Source: Chryseobacterium senegalense (GTDB lineage: Bacteria > Bacteroidota > Bacteroidia > Flavobacteriales > Weeksellaceae). From it: a stretch of DNA of 64,000 bases. A program made the position numbers and the translations under genes. Shown in pieces: positions 8,040 to 17,865 of this stretch (position 1 is its first letter; each line of letters begins with the position of its first letter). The stretch is from positions 1 through 64,000 of the forward strand of contig CYUH01000015.1 in the NCBI GenBank assembly GCA_001403755.1, read 5' to 3'. A model generated the notes under the pieces. The model was not told the DNA's origin. It ran no database searches and saw only the letters and a list, made by a program, of their open reading frames with translations.

Positions 8040-9998
8040 ATGAAAACCAACTGGTTTAAAAATATATTCAGAAAAAAAGACAAAGAGAAAGAGAGTTACG
8101 TTAAAATTCCCGAAGACATTCGGCTGAAGATTATCGAAAAATCATCCTTACAGGTATCCAGAGGGGTCTTTTTCTCTACGGTGATTATCGTGGTTTCCTT
8201 TCTCCCCGTATTTATGTTGACAGGTCAGGAAGGTAAACTTTTTCACCCGTTGGCGTACACCAAAACTTTTATCCTGATCGTTGATGCGATCTTGGTACTT
8301 ACCCTTGCGCCGGTACTTATCTCCTTTTTTATGAAGGGAAAGTTTAAAGACGATAAGAAAAACCCAATAAATCGGGGCTTGGAACGGGTTTACGAACCCA
8401 TCATTCGCTGGTGCATGGAATGGAAAAAAACAACGCTTGGCATTAATATTCTTGCCCTTCTTATCAGCATCCCTTTAATTATGAACCTCGGCCGTGAGTT
8501 TATGCCGCCTTTGGATGAAGGATCCCTGCTCTTTATGCCGGTTACCCTTCCCGATATTTCAAACTCTGAAGCCAAAAGATTACTGCAGGTACAGGATAAA
8601 ATCATTAAGGGAATTCCGGAAGTGGATCATGTCCTCGGAAAAGCCGGAAGAGCCAACACGGCGACAGATAATTCACCCATCTCCATGATTGAAACCATTA
8701 TTTTGTTGAAACCTCAGGACGAATGGCGCGACGGCCTTACAAAAGACGATCTTATTAATGAATTGAATGCTAAACTGCAGATTCCCGGCGTAACCAATGG
8801 CTGGACCATGCCGATTTCCAACCGGATCAATATGCTTTCAACAGGGATTAGAACGGATGTGGGCGTAAAAGTGTACGGACAGAACCTGGACAGTATCGCG
8901 GTCCTTTCCGAAAAAATAAAAAAGGAACTCACCGGTATTGAAGGAATCAAGGACATGTACGTAGAACCCATTACCGGCGGAAAATATGTGGATATTGAAG
9001 TGAAACGCGAAGAAATAGGAAGATACGGCCTAAGTGTGGATGATGTAAATGCCGTCGTGGAAAGTGCGCTCGGCGGAATGAAACTCACCACCACAGTGGA
9101 AGGCCGACAGCGCTTTTCGGTAAATGCCAGATATGGCCAGGATTTCAGAAATAATTTGGAATCTCTGAGAAGATTGCCCATGCAGACGATGGAATTTGGT
9201 TCCATTCCGCTAAGTGCAGTGGCTGACATTCGTCTTACAGAAGGACCACCAATGATCAATTCTGAAAATGCAATGTTGCGTGGAACTGTTCTATTCAACG
9301 TACGCGACCGGGATTTAGGCAGTACCGTAAAAGAAGCCCAGGCAAAACTCAATAACATGGTGAACAAAATGCCAAAAGGTTATTTCGTGGAATGGAGCGG
9401 TCAGTACGAAAACCTGATTCGCGGAGAGCAGACTTTAAAAATGATTATGCCCCTCGTATTAATCGTGATCTTTCTTTCCATGTACTTTGCATTCAATTCT
9501 TACCGTGAAGCTTTCTTTAATCTCATCAGTATTCCTTTTGCCCTAATCGGGGGTGTCTTTATGATTTCGCTTTGGGGTGTTAATCTCTCCGTAGCCGTTG
9601 CAGTCGGCTTTATTGCACTGTTCGGACTTGCGGTAGAAACGGGAATTGTGATGGTTATTTACCTGAACGATGCCATGATTCAGCTTACTACGAAGAACGG
9701 CAACTCCCGGGAGACCATTAGCAATGAAGAACTTCGTGAATATGTCATCCATGGTGCAGCAAAAAGATTAAGACCGAAGATTATGACGGTTTGTGTGACC
9801 CTCTTCGGCCTAGTCCCCATCCTGTGGAGCCACGGTGTGGGAAGTGATATGATGAAACCCATTGTATTACCGATGGTCGGTGGCGTTTTCACTTCGGCCA
9901 TTCACATTCTTTTGGTAACGCCTATTATCTTTTATATGCAGAAGGAATGGGAACTGAATAAACTGGGAAAAATTGACGTCCTCGACGCTTCCCATTAA
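8040..9998 (+). CDS. cusA: CusA-type RND copper/silver efflux pump, C-terminal half
   Basis: A 652-residue protein that matches CusA from just before membrane segment 5 to the end. The three methionines that bind Cu(I) in E. coli CusA are at Met166 (LLFMPVTLPD), Met216 (SPISMIETI) and Met265 (NRINMLSTG). Adding 407 gives 166->573, 216->623 and 265->672, the E. coli numbers as I recall them. The proton-relay segments GLAVETGIVM and RLRPKIMTV are also present. The first 25 residues are a basic cytoplasmic leader not found in E. coli CusA. ATG follows the previous stop by two bases, favouring coupled translation. Confidence 0.85.
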   Translation: MKTNWFKNIFRKKDKEKESYVKIPEDIRLKIIEKSSLQVSRGVFFSTVIIVVSFLPVFMLTGQEGKLFHPLAYTKTFILIVDAILVLTLAPVLISFFMKGKFKDDKKNPINRGLERVYEPIIRWCMEWKKTTLGINILALLISIPLIMNLGREFMPPLDEGSLLFMPVTLPDISNSEAKRLLQVQDKIIKGIPEVDHVLGKAGRANTATDNSPISMIETIILLKPQDEWRDGLTKDDLINELNAKLQIPGVTNGWTMPISNRINMLSTGIRTDVGVKVYGQNLDSIAVLSEKIKKELTGIEGIKDMYVEPITGGKYVDIEVKREEIGRYGLSVDDVNAVVESALGGMKLTTTVEGRQRFSVNARYGQDFRNNLESLRRLPMQTMEFGSIPLSAVADIRLTEGPPMINSENAMLRGTVLFNVRDRDLGSTVKEAQAKLNNMVNKMPKGYFVEWSGQYENLIRGEQTLKMIMPLVLIVIFLSMYFAFNSYREAFFNLISIPFALIGGVFMISLWGVNLSVAVAVGFIALFGLAVETGIVMVIYLNDAMIQLTTKNGNSRETISNEELREYVIHGAAKRLRPKIMTVCVTLFGLVPILWSHGVGSDMMKPIVLPMVGGVFTSAIHILLVTPIIFYMQKEWELNKLGKIDVLDASH

Positions 9999-10015
9999 TC
10001 CTTAATTATTACAAA

Positions 10016-11263
10016 ATGATAAAATTCATAATAACAGGAGTACTTGCTTTGCTCTGCACCACCAGTTATGCTCAGCGGATGCCGTTGCCGGCAGTAATGG
10101 ACAGTATTTCAGCCAACCATCCTGTGGTTAAAATGTATAATGCGGAAGTCCGGTCAATGGACGCTGCGGCCAAAGGCGCAAGAAGCTGGATGCCCCCAAC
10201 CGTTGGAGCCGGTTTCTTCATGACGCCCTATAATCCAAAACTCTGGCAGCGCGACGGCGATATGCTCGGTATGGGCTCAGTAGCAGTTTCGGTAGAACAG
10301 ATGTTGCCCAACAGAAAGAAACTCGATGCCAACGAGAATCTGATGAAGGCAATGTCCTCTGTGGAAAAGGAAAAACTTTTTGCCGCCCTCAATGAAAACT
10401 TTCAGGATGCGAAAAAACTGTATTACAGTTCAATCGTCCTGGATAAAAAGCTGAAGGTCGTAAAGGAAAACGAAAAGATGCTGGATTTCATGATCAGAAA
10501 CGCCGAAATCCGGTACAAAAACGGACTCGGTAAAATATCGGCCTATTACAAAGCAAAAGCTGCGCTTGGCAGTTCCAAAAACATGCAGCTCATGTACGAG
10601 AATGACCTCCGGGTAAACCGCATCCGCTTGAATGCCCTCATGGGAAGAGACGCGCTTTCCCCTTTGGAAATCACGCCTGAGTACGATCTGAACGATTATT
10701 CTTTGGAGACTTTTGGTCAGGATCTCTTTTATCAGAACAGAAGTGACCTTCGCGGCATAGACCGGGAAATCAGTATTGCAAAACTGAAACAGGATCTCGA
10801 AAAACAGAATCTAAAGCCTGAATTCGGCGTGAAGTTCGAAAACATGTTTGGTTTCGGCGGCCAGCCCATGCAGTTTTCACTCATGCTGATGGCGAAACTG
10901 CCGTTCGTTTCCTGGGCTTCAGGCATGAATAAAGCCAATATTGAAAGCCTGAAACTGAAAGAAGAAGCCTTGCAGGCACAGAAAGAAATGATGGTGAACG
11001 AATACAGCGGAATGGCCTACGGAATGCGCAATGAACTGGACCTGAATAAAAATCAGCTGAAACTCTATGAAGACACCATTATTCCGGCCTTAAAAAACAA
11101 CTACAAATCCATGCAGTTGGGCTATGAGCAGAATACGGAAGAACTCTTCATGTTATATGACGCATGGGAACAGCTGAATATGGCCCAGCTGGAATATTTC
11201 GAGATCCTTACCAAAGCACTGCAGACGCAAACTGAAATTGACCGCTTATTTGAAAGAAGATGA
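10016..11263 (+). CDS. TolC-family outer-membrane efflux channel (CusC-like)
   Basis: A 415-residue protein with a cleavable signal peptide (FIITGVLALLCTTSYA). Long alpha-helical repeats typical of the outer-membrane factor family follow, for example NEKMLDFMIRNAEIRYKNGLGKISAYYKAKAAL. It would form the outer-membrane exit duct of the CusA-type pump encoded just upstream. It begins 17 bases after the pump gene and overlaps the adaptor gene by four bases (ATGA), so the three parts of the pump are one unit. The sequence is rich in methionine near the N-terminus. Confidence 0.8.
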   Translation: MIKFIITGVLALLCTTSYAQRMPLPAVMDSISANHPVVKMYNAEVRSMDAAAKGARSWMPPTVGAGFFMTPYNPKLWQRDGDMLGMGSVAVSVEQMLPNRKKLDANENLMKAMSSVEKEKLFAALNENFQDAKKLYYSSIVLDKKLKVVKENEKMLDFMIRNAEIRYKNGLGKISAYYKAKAALGSSKNMQLMYENDLRVNRIRLNALMGRDALSPLEITPEYDLNDYSLETFGQDLFYQNRSDLRGIDREISIAKLKQDLEKQNLKPEFGVKFENMFGFGGQPMQFSLMLMAKLPFVSWASGMNKANIESLKLKEEALQAQKEMMVNEYSGMAYGMRNELDLNKNQLKLYEDTIIPALKNNYKSMQLGYEQNTEELFMLYDAWEQLNMAQLEYFEILTKALQTQTEIDRLFERR

Positions 11264-12510
11264 GAAAAATTATAATATTCACTATGCTTTTATTTGGTTT
11301 GACGGCGTGTGACAAAGTTAAGTTCTGGGAAGATAAGCACTCGGCAGAAGCTGCAATGCATACTTATACCTGTCCGATGCACCCGGAAGTGATTTCAGAC
11401 AAACCCGGCAAATGTCCCAAATGTGGGATGGATTTGGTCCTGAAAGATGCCCCTGAAAAAAAGGAAGAGGGGATTAAACTCGACGATCTGCTGAAACCAA
11501 CCAATGAATTTGTAGTGTCGGAACAGCCCGTAATAAAAGTAAAAAGAGAAAACATACCCACCACGGTTGATGCTTTAGGGACGGTAGAATACGATACTCG
11601 ACAGATTGGCAGTATTTCCTCACGCGTTGCGGGCCGTATCGAGAAACTCTATGTGCGGTATAAATACCAGAAAGTGTCGAAAGGGCAGCGTATTTTAGAT
11701 ATATACAGCCCGGAACTTTTAACCGCACAGCAAAACCTGCTCTTCGTTATTAAAAATGACCGCTCAAACAAAACAATGATCGATGCTTCACGCCAGAAAC
11801 TCCTTCTTTTGGGAATGCCGGCTTCACAGATACAGAAAGTCATCCAGCGAGGGAAACCTGATCTAACAGTTCCGGTTTTCAGCAATTACAGCGGACACAT
11901 TCAGCAGGCAGGATCGGCCGGAAGCATGGGGTCATCACCACAATCTGCACCCGCAATGGCTTCAAATACGGCAGCCACCGCTGAACTACCCCTAAAAGAG
12001 GGAATGTATCTCCAGAAAGGACAGAATATTTTCAGTGTCTACAATCCCAACAGAACCTGGGGCCTGATCAATATTTTCTCTGAAGACATTGCACTGGTCA
12101 GCAAAGGACAGTCAGTCATGATCATCCCGGAAGCCAATCCTGAAAATCGCTTCAAAGGAATCATCGGTTTTATTGAACCCTTTTTTAGGCAGGACAGCAA
12201 AACCGTAACGGCACGCGTCTATTTTGATAATTCCACCGCAAAAATTCCTGTCGGAAGTCAGGTTAAAGCGGAGATTATGAGCCACAACAGAATGGCAGAC
12301 TGGCTGCCGAAATCAGCGGTGGTTTCTTTGGGGATTGATAAAATTGCGTTCAAAAAAGTTGAAGGCGGTTTTATTGCCCACAAGGTTGTTACCGGCGCGG
12401 TGGTAGGCGATAAAATTCAGATCGTCAGTGGTTTGCTTCCTGAAGATGGAGTTGCCGAAAATGCACAGTACCTGATGGACAGCGAAAGTTTCATAAAAAT
12501 TAACAGATAA
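11260..12510 (+). CDS. cusB: RND periplasmic adaptor with N-terminal metal-binding domain (CusB-like)
   Basis: A 416-residue lipoprotein (lipobox LFGLTAC). It starts with a heavy-metal-binding domain, [20 protein letters not shown], residues about 37-60. A membrane-fusion-protein body follows, with lipoyl-like and beta-barrel parts (SSRVAGRIEKLYVR; LPLKEGMYLQKGQNIFSVYNP). An inserted Met/Ser/Ala/Pro-rich stretch near residues 217-245 may also bind metal. The protein would link the CusA-type pump to its channel and deliver Cu(I). It overlaps the channel gene by four bases. A second adaptor follows directly. Confidence 0.82.
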   Translation: MRKIIIFTMLLFGLTACDKVKFWEDKHSAEAAMHTYTCPMHPEVISDKPGKCPKCGMDLVLKDAPEKKEEGIKLDDLLKPTNEFVVSEQPVIKVKRENIPTTVDALGTVEYDTRQIGSISSRVAGRIEKLYVRYKYQKVSKGQRILDIYSPELLTAQQNLLFVIKNDRSNKTMIDASRQKLLLLGMPASQIQKVIQRGKPDLTVPVFSNYSGHIQQAGSAGSMGSSPQSAPAMASNTAATAELPLKEGMYLQKGQNIFSVYNPNRTWGLINIFSEDIALVSKGQSVMIIPEANPENRFKGIIGFIEPFFRQDSKTVTARVYFDNSTAKIPVGSQVKAEIMSHNRMADWLPKSAVVSLGIDKIAFKKVEGGFIAHKVVTGAVVGDKIQIVSGLLPEDGVAENAQYLMDSESFIKINR

Positions 12511-12521
12511 AAATTGATAAG

Positions 12522-13727
12522 ATGAAATTCAATATTTTAATGCTTGCCTTGCTGGTTTTTCTTTACTCCTGTAAAAAGGAGGAAGATCCGCATGCCGGCC
12601 ACGATATCTACTACACCTGTTCCATGCACCCGCAGGTAGTCTCCGATAAACCCGGAAAATGCCCCATTTGTCACATGGATTTGGTGCCTGTGGAGAAGAA
12701 AAAGAATGCGGATCCTAACGAAATTGTTTTGAATGACGAGCAGGTTAAACTTGGGAATATCAAAACAGTCGCGCTATCTGATGGGTCTATGGCCGACAAA
12801 CTTACCCTGACTGGAACACTCAATTTTAATCAGTACCAAATGCAGGCAGTAAGTTCAAGAGTAATGGGTAGAGTTGAACGGTTGTATTATAAAAACATTG
12901 GCGATTTTGTTCCGAAGGGGGCGCCGTTGGTCGATATTTACAGTGAAGAACTCAATAATGCAAAGCAGGAATATTTGCTGGCATTAGAAAGACGCAAGCT
13001 GTTCGTCGGTAATACTTCCATTGATTTTGATCAGTTGCTCCAAAGTTCCCGCAACAAGCTTTATTTATGGGGAATGTCCGAAGGCCAGATCAAACAGCTG
13101 GAAAGATCAGGAAAAGCCACACCTACTACTACCGTGTTCAGCAATGCGGCCGGTTACATCACCGATCTGCGCATTGCCGAAGGCGATTATCTTGCCGAAG
13201 GTAGCACCATCGTGAATCTGGCAGATCTTTCATCGCTTTGGGCAGAGGCGCAGGTGTATTCTTCCCAAATGGCTCTCCTTCAGAAAGACAGCAAGGTCAC
13301 CGTATATATTCCCGATCTGGATAATTTGAAGATTAATGGGAAGGTTGATTTTACAAACCCTGAAATAAGCGCCTCCAGCAGGATAAATCTGGTTCGCATT
13401 TCCGTGCCCAACAAAGGAAATCTGCTGAAACCCGGCATGCCGGTATATGTTCTGGTGGAAAACAAATCCCGTGATGGTCTTTCAATGCCTGTGGATGCGG
13501 TAATCAGGGATGGCAAATCTTCCACGGTGTGGGTGAAAACCGCCAAGAACACCTTCGTCAACAGAATGGTGGAAACGGGTCTCGAATATGAAGACAGAAT
13601 AGAAATCACATCAGGAATTAAGGCGGGAGACGAAGTAGTGGTCTCCGGAGCATACCTACTGAACAGTGAATACATTTTCAAGAAAGGGGTTGATCCCATG
13701 GCGGGTCACGATATGAGCACAATGTAA
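12522..13727 (+). CDS. Second RND periplasmic adaptor with N-terminal metal-binding domain
   Basis: A 401-residue lipoprotein (lipobox FLYSC). Its N-terminal metal-binding domain starts [19 protein letters not shown] but reads CHMDL where the others read CGMDL. The body is a typical membrane-fusion protein (SSRVMGRVERLYYKNIGDFV; LAEGSTIVNLADLSSLWAEA), and the end is His/Met-rich (MAGHDMSTM). It is a paralogue of the preceding adaptor, 11 bases downstream. Having two adaptors for one pump suggests mixed adaptor oligomers or different metal-delivery roles (inference). Confidence 0.8.
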   Translation: MKFNILMLALLVFLYSCKKEEDPHAGHDIYYTCSMHPQVVSDKPGKCPICHMDLVPVEKKKNADPNEIVLNDEQVKLGNIKTVALSDGSMADKLTLTGTLNFNQYQMQAVSSRVMGRVERLYYKNIGDFVPKGAPLVDIYSEELNNAKQEYLLALERRKLFVGNTSIDFDQLLQSSRNKLYLWGMSEGQIKQLERSGKATPTTTVFSNAAGYITDLRIAEGDYLAEGSTIVNLADLSSLWAEAQVYSSQMALLQKDSKVTVYIPDLDNLKINGKVDFTNPEISASSRINLVRISVPNKGNLLKPGMPVYVLVENKSRDGLSMPVDAVIRDGKSSTVWVKTAKNTFVNRMVETGLEYEDRIEITSGIKAGDEVVVSGAYLLNSEYIFKKGVDPMAGHDMSTM

Positions 13728-13728
13728 T

Positions 13729-14187
13729 ATGAGAAAATTGAATATGATAGGCTGGCTGGCGGTGCTAGTGGTGGCTATTGTTTTAGTCATTCAGGTCATA
13801 CCGGTGGAGCGTAATGTCTCCACCGTTCCGCCAGGTCAAAGTTTTGAAAAAACCGAAAAGGTGCCCGCCAACGTGGCTGCAATCCTTAAAGTTTCCTGCT
13901 ATGACTGTCATTCCAACAACAGCCGATATCCGTGGTATTCAGAATTGCAGCCCGGCGCTTGGTTTATGGCGCAGCATATTAAAAAAGGGAGAGACGAACT
14001 CAATTTTGATGAGTTCAATAACTATTCAAAAAGACGGAAAAAAGCGAAAATAAAAAGCATCATCAGCCAGATTGAGAAAGAGGAAATGCCTTTAAAATCC
14101 TATCTTTTACTTCATCCTGATGCAGGTTTAACACCAAATAAGAAAAAAGTCCTTTTGCAGTTTTTTCAGTCAGAACTTGAACTTTAA
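13729..14187 (+). CDS. Haem-binding domain protein (cytochrome c-like CxxCH)
   Basis: A 152-residue protein with an N-terminal membrane anchor (WLAVLVVAIVLVIQVIPV) and one haem-attachment motif, CYDCH, followed by SNNSRYPWYSELQPGAWFM. This is the signature of the small haem-binding domain family (Haem_bd) common in Bacteroidota. It starts one base after the second adaptor, so it belongs to the copper operon. A redox role in the periplasm, for instance electron exchange with the multicopper oxidase, is possible but unproven. Confidence 0.75.
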   Translation: MRKLNMIGWLAVLVVAIVLVIQVIPVERNVSTVPPGQSFEKTEKVPANVAAILKVSCYDCHSNNSRYPWYSELQPGAWFMAQHIKKGRDELNFDEFNNYSKRRKKAKIKSIISQIEKEEMPLKSYLLLHPDAGLTPNKKKVLLQFFQSELEL

Positions 14188-14238
14188 AACATGAAATGAA
14201 AATCGTCAAAAATGAAAATAAAATCTTAAAAGAACAAT

Positions 14239-14868
14239 ATGAAAACAGACAGAAAATTAATCGGAGCAGGACTTTTGACAGCAGTTACCGCTTCATTGTG
14301 TTGTATTACACCAGTATTGGTTTTAATAGCAGGAACAAGCGGAATTGCTGCGACTTTTTCCTGGCTCGAACCTTTACGGCCTTATTTAATCGCGTTAACA
14401 GTTTTCGTTCTTGGTTTTGCCTGGTATCTTAAACTAAAACCCAAAAAACAATTAGACTGTAGCTGCGAGAAAGATGAAAAAATACCATTCACGCAGTCGA
14501 AAATGTTTTTAGGGATTGTTACCCTATTTGCAGTCGTTATGCTTGCCTTCCCCTACTATTCAGCTGTTTTCTATCCAAAAACAGAAAAGCAAATTATAAT
14601 AGTAGATCAATCTAATATCCGTAAAATAGAATTTACAATTAGTGGTATGACCTGCGCAAGCTGTGGTGAACATGTCAATAGCGAAGTAAATAAACTGACG
14701 GGAATTATAAGTTCAGACGCTTCGTACGAAAACAAAAATGCAGTTGTGAAATTTGATGATTCAAAAACAAACATTGATGAAATCGAAAACGCCATAAACG
14801 CTACCGGATATGTAGTAACTGACAAAAAAGAATATCAATTGGAAACCCTTGGTCCTGAAAAACCATAA
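14239..14868 (+). CDS. MerTP: fused mercuric transporter and MerP-like domain
   Basis: A 209-residue membrane protein. The MerT part has the paired cysteines SLCCITP in the first membrane segment, and an intervening cytoplasmic CSCEK. Membrane segments follow at about 45-60 and 88-112. The C-terminal part (about 130-195) is a heavy-metal-associated domain with GMTCASC. This is the MerTP type that imports Hg(II) into the cell. No mercuric reductase gene is seen in the window. Another thiophilic metal could be the substrate. It lies 51 bases after the haem-binding gene. Confidence 0.8.
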   Translation: MKTDRKLIGAGLLTAVTASLCCITPVLVLIAGTSGIAATFSWLEPLRPYLIALTVFVLGFAWYLKLKPKKQLDCSCEKDEKIPFTQSKMFLGIVTLFAVVMLAFPYYSAVFYPKTEKQIIIVDQSNIRKIEFTISGMTCASCGEHVNSEVNKLTGIISSDASYENKNAVVKFDDSKTNIDEIENAINATGYVVTDKKEYQLETLGPEKP

Positions 14869-14883
14869 TAAATTATTAAACAG

Positions 14884-15093
14884 ATGAATACAGTCAAATT
14901 ACAGTCAATAATCACCTGCCCCAATTGCGGACACAGGAAGGAGGAAACAATGCCTACAGATTCTTGCCAGTATTTCTACGAATGCGAAAAATGCAGGATC
15001 GTTTTAAAACCAAAACAGGGCGACTGCTGTGTGTATTGCAGTTACGGAACAGTGCCTTGTCCCCCAGTTCAGCAGGACAAGAAATGTTGCTAA
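14884..15093 (+). CDS. GDCCVxC-domain small Cys-rich protein
   Basis: A 69-residue protein with ten cysteines: CPNCGHRKE, CQYFYECEKC, then the signature GDCCVYCSYGTVPCPP and a terminal KKCC. This is the GDCCVxC family, which occurs beside merT genes. Some members carry selenocysteine in the last Cys of the signature; here all positions are ordinary Cys codons (TGC/TGT). It probably binds Hg(II) or another soft metal just inside the membrane and works with the MerTP 16 bases upstream (inference). Confidence 0.75.
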   Translation: MNTVKLQSIITCPNCGHRKEETMPTDSCQYFYECEKCRIVLKPKQGDCCVYCSYGTVPCPPVQQDKKCC

Positions 15094-15131
15094 AAGTCCT
15101 TACGTTTAACTAAATAACAAAAACCTTTTTA

Positions 15132-15695
15132 ATGGACAAATCAACGCACAGCCACAAAGTTTCTCCGGACCATAGTGCCTCGGGGAAAACTCATTCTACA
15201 CAGAATATGGATTCAAAAAAAGAAAGTGAACAAATGGATCACAGCGGGGCATACAAAAAGTTGTTTTGGATGCTTCTCATTTCCTTCGTATCCATGTTTA
15301 TATTAATGTATGCGATGGTTGATCGGTTATCCAATGTGATTCCCAATATCAATCAGTTTTATATGGCCGGACTAATGGCTTCTCCTATGTTGATCATCGA
15401 ACTGCTGTTAATGGCAAAGATGTATCCCAATAAAAAACTCAACAAGGTACTGATGGGTGTCGGTGTGTTGGCGATGGTGCTGTTTTGGTCTGGCATTCGG
15501 CAGCAGACAGCCGTGGGAGATGTCCAGTTCCTAAAGTCCATGATTCCACACCATGCAGGGGCTATTCTTATGGTCGAAGAAAGTAATCTGGTCGATCCGG
15601 AAGTGAGAAAGTTGGGCGAGGAAATTATCAAAGCACAGGAGGAGGAAATTGCCGTCATGAGGGCGAAAATTAAGGAACTTCAAACCCGGAAGTAA
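15132..15695 (+). CDS. DUF305 membrane protein
   Basis: A 187-residue protein. The first 40 residues are rich in His, Ser and Met (HSHKVSPDHSASGKTHS). Three membrane segments follow (about 46-64, 77-95, 99-115). The C-terminal third matches a DUF305 domain: FLKSMIPHHAGAILMVEES, with the conserved HH pair, and a long helix EEEIAVMRAKIKEL. DUF305 proteins have a ferritin-like four-helix character and often accompany copper-resistance genes (family knowledge). It sits between the GDCCVxC gene and the copper ATPase. Confidence 0.75.
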   Translation: MDKSTHSHKVSPDHSASGKTHSTQNMDSKKESEQMDHSGAYKKLFWMLLISFVSMFILMYAMVDRLSNVIPNINQFYMAGLMASPMLIIELLLMAKMYPNKKLNKVLMGVGVLAMVLFWSGIRQQTAVGDVQFLKSMIPHHAGAILMVEESNLVDPEVRKLGEEIIKAQEEEIAVMRAKIKELQTRK

Positions 15696-15731
15696 TCTCA
15701 AATAGCAGAATTTAACGCAAAAAATTAAATT

Positions 15732-17858
15732 ATGACAAAATACACCTGTCCCATGCATCCCCAGATATTGAAGGACGAACCGGGGAAATGTCCACTTTGC
15801 GGAATGAACTTAATTCCCTTGGAAGGAACCGCCCGACCTGAAAAAGACGAACACAGCCATCATCATCAGAATCATGATCATCACTCAAAATCTGATAGTT
15901 CAGCGGCGGGATTTGACAAACATGCAGGTCATCATACTCCGGATTTCCTGAAGAAATTCTGGATCTCTTTGGCACTTACCGTTCCGGTCCTTCTGCTTTC
16001 TCATATGATTCAGCAGTGGCTTGGTTTCACCATAGCTTTTCAAGGCGATAAATACGTGCTGTTGGTTTTGGGAAGTATTATTTATTTCTACGGTGGAATG
16101 CCTTTTTTCAAAGGGTTTTTGGGCGAAGTGAAAGCCGGAGCTATTGGGATGATGACGCTCGTTGCTTTGGCGATTACCGTAGCTTATGTCTATTCCGTTG
16201 CAGTCGTATTCGGGCTGCCGGGCATGGATTTCTTCTGGGAACTTGCCACCTTAATTGTGATCATGCTTCTGGGGCACTGGCTCGAGATGCGTTCGCAGAT
16301 GGCTGCTTCAAAAGCGTTGCAATCTCTAGTTGCCTTACTACCAAATGACGTAACCGTCGAGCAGAACGGAAGTCCGGTTAAAATAAAACTGGGACAGCTG
16401 AAAAACGGAGATACTGTAATCATAAGACCGGGCGAAAAAGTCGCCGCTGACGGTCTGATTGTCGAGGGCAGTTCCTATTTAAATGAAAGCATGCTGACGG
16501 GAGAAAGTGTTCCTGTAAGAAAAGAGTCCGGTGGAAAGGTTATCGCAGGGTCTATCAATGGAGACGGGGCTTTAAAGATAAAAGCAACAGGGGTTGGGAA
16601 GGATTCGTACCTCAATAAGGTCATTAATTTGGTTCAGGATGCGCAGGCAGCAAAGTCGAACACTCAGAATCTGGCGGATAAAGTAGCCAAATGGCTTACT
16701 ATAGTAGCAATTGTGGTGGGAGTAGGAACTTTCGCTTACTGGTACATCACCATGGGAGATTTGGCTTTTGCTCTGGAACGGATGGTAACGGTAATGGTAA
16801 CGGCCTGCCCTCATGCATTAGGAGTGGCAATCCCTCTGGTGGTGGCCATTTCCACTACACTTTCAGCGACAAATGGTTTACTCATCAGAAACCGCACGGC
16901 TTTTGAAACCACCAGAAAATTATCGACCATTATTTTCGATAAAACCGGCACCCTTACGAAAGGTTCCCACACTGTGCAGAAAATCATTCCTCTAACGGAA
17001 CACTATTCGGAAAACGATTTACTCCAGTATGCAGCAGCAGTGCAGCAGAACTCCGAACATCACATTGCAAAAGGAATCATGCAGACCCTTTCTGAGAGAA
17101 AACTTGAGCTATGGAAGTCAGACAATTTCCGCTACATGCAGGGAATTGGAGTTACAGGAATGGTTAGTGGTAAATCGGTAGTCGCGGCCGGTCCTAATTA
17201 TTTTGTTCAAAACAATAAACAGGTACCTGCCATTCCGGAAGAAATCAACCAGGATGCAGAAACAGTGAACTTTATTTTGATTGATGACGTGCCCGTGGGT
17301 ATTGTTTCTTTAGCAGATACCATTCGCGAAGGCGCAAAAGAAGCTATTGACCAACTTCGAAGCATGAACATTAAATCATTCCTGCTTACAGGTGATAACG
17401 AAAAGGTAGCGGCGGCGGTGTCAAAGCAGTTAGGAATGGACGGATATTTGGCAAATGTACTTCCGCACCACAAACAGGAAAAAGTAAAAGAATTTCAGGA
17501 TAAAGGAGAAATCGTTGCCATGACAGGTGACGGCGTAAATGATGCACCGGCTTTGGCAGCAGCAGATGTAGGCATTGCAGTTGGCAGCGGAACTGATGTT
17601 GCTGCCGAAACCGCAGATATTATTCTGGTCAACAGTGACCCTCGAGACGTGGTGAAAATGATAGATTTTGGAAAGAAAACCTACAGCAAGATGATCCAGA
17701 ATCTCGTATGGGCAGTGGGCTACAACGTCGTGGCTATTCCACTTGCTGCGGGTGTTCTGTATCCTACATTTGTCCTGAGTCCCGCCATGGGCGCAGTGCT
17801 GATGAGTGTCAGTACCATCGTGGTCGCACTTAATGCAAGTTTGTTAAAAATTAAATAA
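15732..17858 (+). CDS. copB: CPH-type copper-exporting P1B ATPase (CopB-like)
   Basis: A 708-residue P-type ATPase. The N-terminus has a YTCPMHP metal-binding domain and a long His-rich stretch ([13 protein letters not shown]), not the usual GMTCxxC domain. The transmembrane metal site is [11 protein letters not shown] (about residue 357). The phosphorylation motif DKTGTLTKG is near 401 and the hinge [10 protein letters not shown] near 599. The CPH motif and His-rich N-terminus define the CopB subgroup, which exports Cu(II)/Cu(I) or Ag(I) from the cytoplasm (family knowledge). The gene is part of the copper block, seven bases before the multicopper oxidase. Confidence 0.88.
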   Translation: MTKYTCPMHPQILKDEPGKCPLCGMNLIPLEGTARPEKDEHSHHHQNHDHHSKSDSSAAGFDKHAGHHTPDFLKKFWISLALTVPVLLLSHMIQQWLGFTIAFQGDKYVLLVLGSIIYFYGGMPFFKGFLGEVKAGAIGMMTLVALAITVAYVYSVAVVFGLPGMDFFWELATLIVIMLLGHWLEMRSQMAASKALQSLVALLPNDVTVEQNGSPVKIKLGQLKNGDTVIIRPGEKVAADGLIVEGSSYLNESMLTGESVPVRKESGGKVIAGSINGDGALKIKATGVGKDSYLNKVINLVQDAQAAKSNTQNLADKVAKWLTIVAIVVGVGTFAYWYITMGDLAFALERMVTVMVTACPHALGVAIPLVVAISTTLSATNGLLIRNRTAFETTRKLSTIIFDKTGTLTKGSHTVQKIIPLTEHYSENDLLQYAAAVQQNSEHHIAKGIMQTLSERKLELWKSDNFRYMQGIGVTGMVSGKSVVAAGPNYFVQNNKQVPAIPEEINQDAETVNFILIDDVPVGIVSLADTIREGAKEAIDQLRSMNIKSFLLTGDNEKVAAAVSKQLGMDGYLANVLPHHKQEKVKEFQDKGEIVAMTGDGVNDAPALAAADVGIAVGSGTDVAAETADIILVNSDPRDVVKMIDFGKKTYSKMIQNLVWAVGYNVVAIPLAAGVLYPTFVLSPAMGAVLMSVSTIVVALNASLLKIK

Positions 17859-17865
17859 TCACAAA

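Noticed and set aside
14884..15093. Selenoprotein version of the GDCCVxC protein
   Set aside because: All signature positions use TGC or TGT; there is no in-frame TGA.
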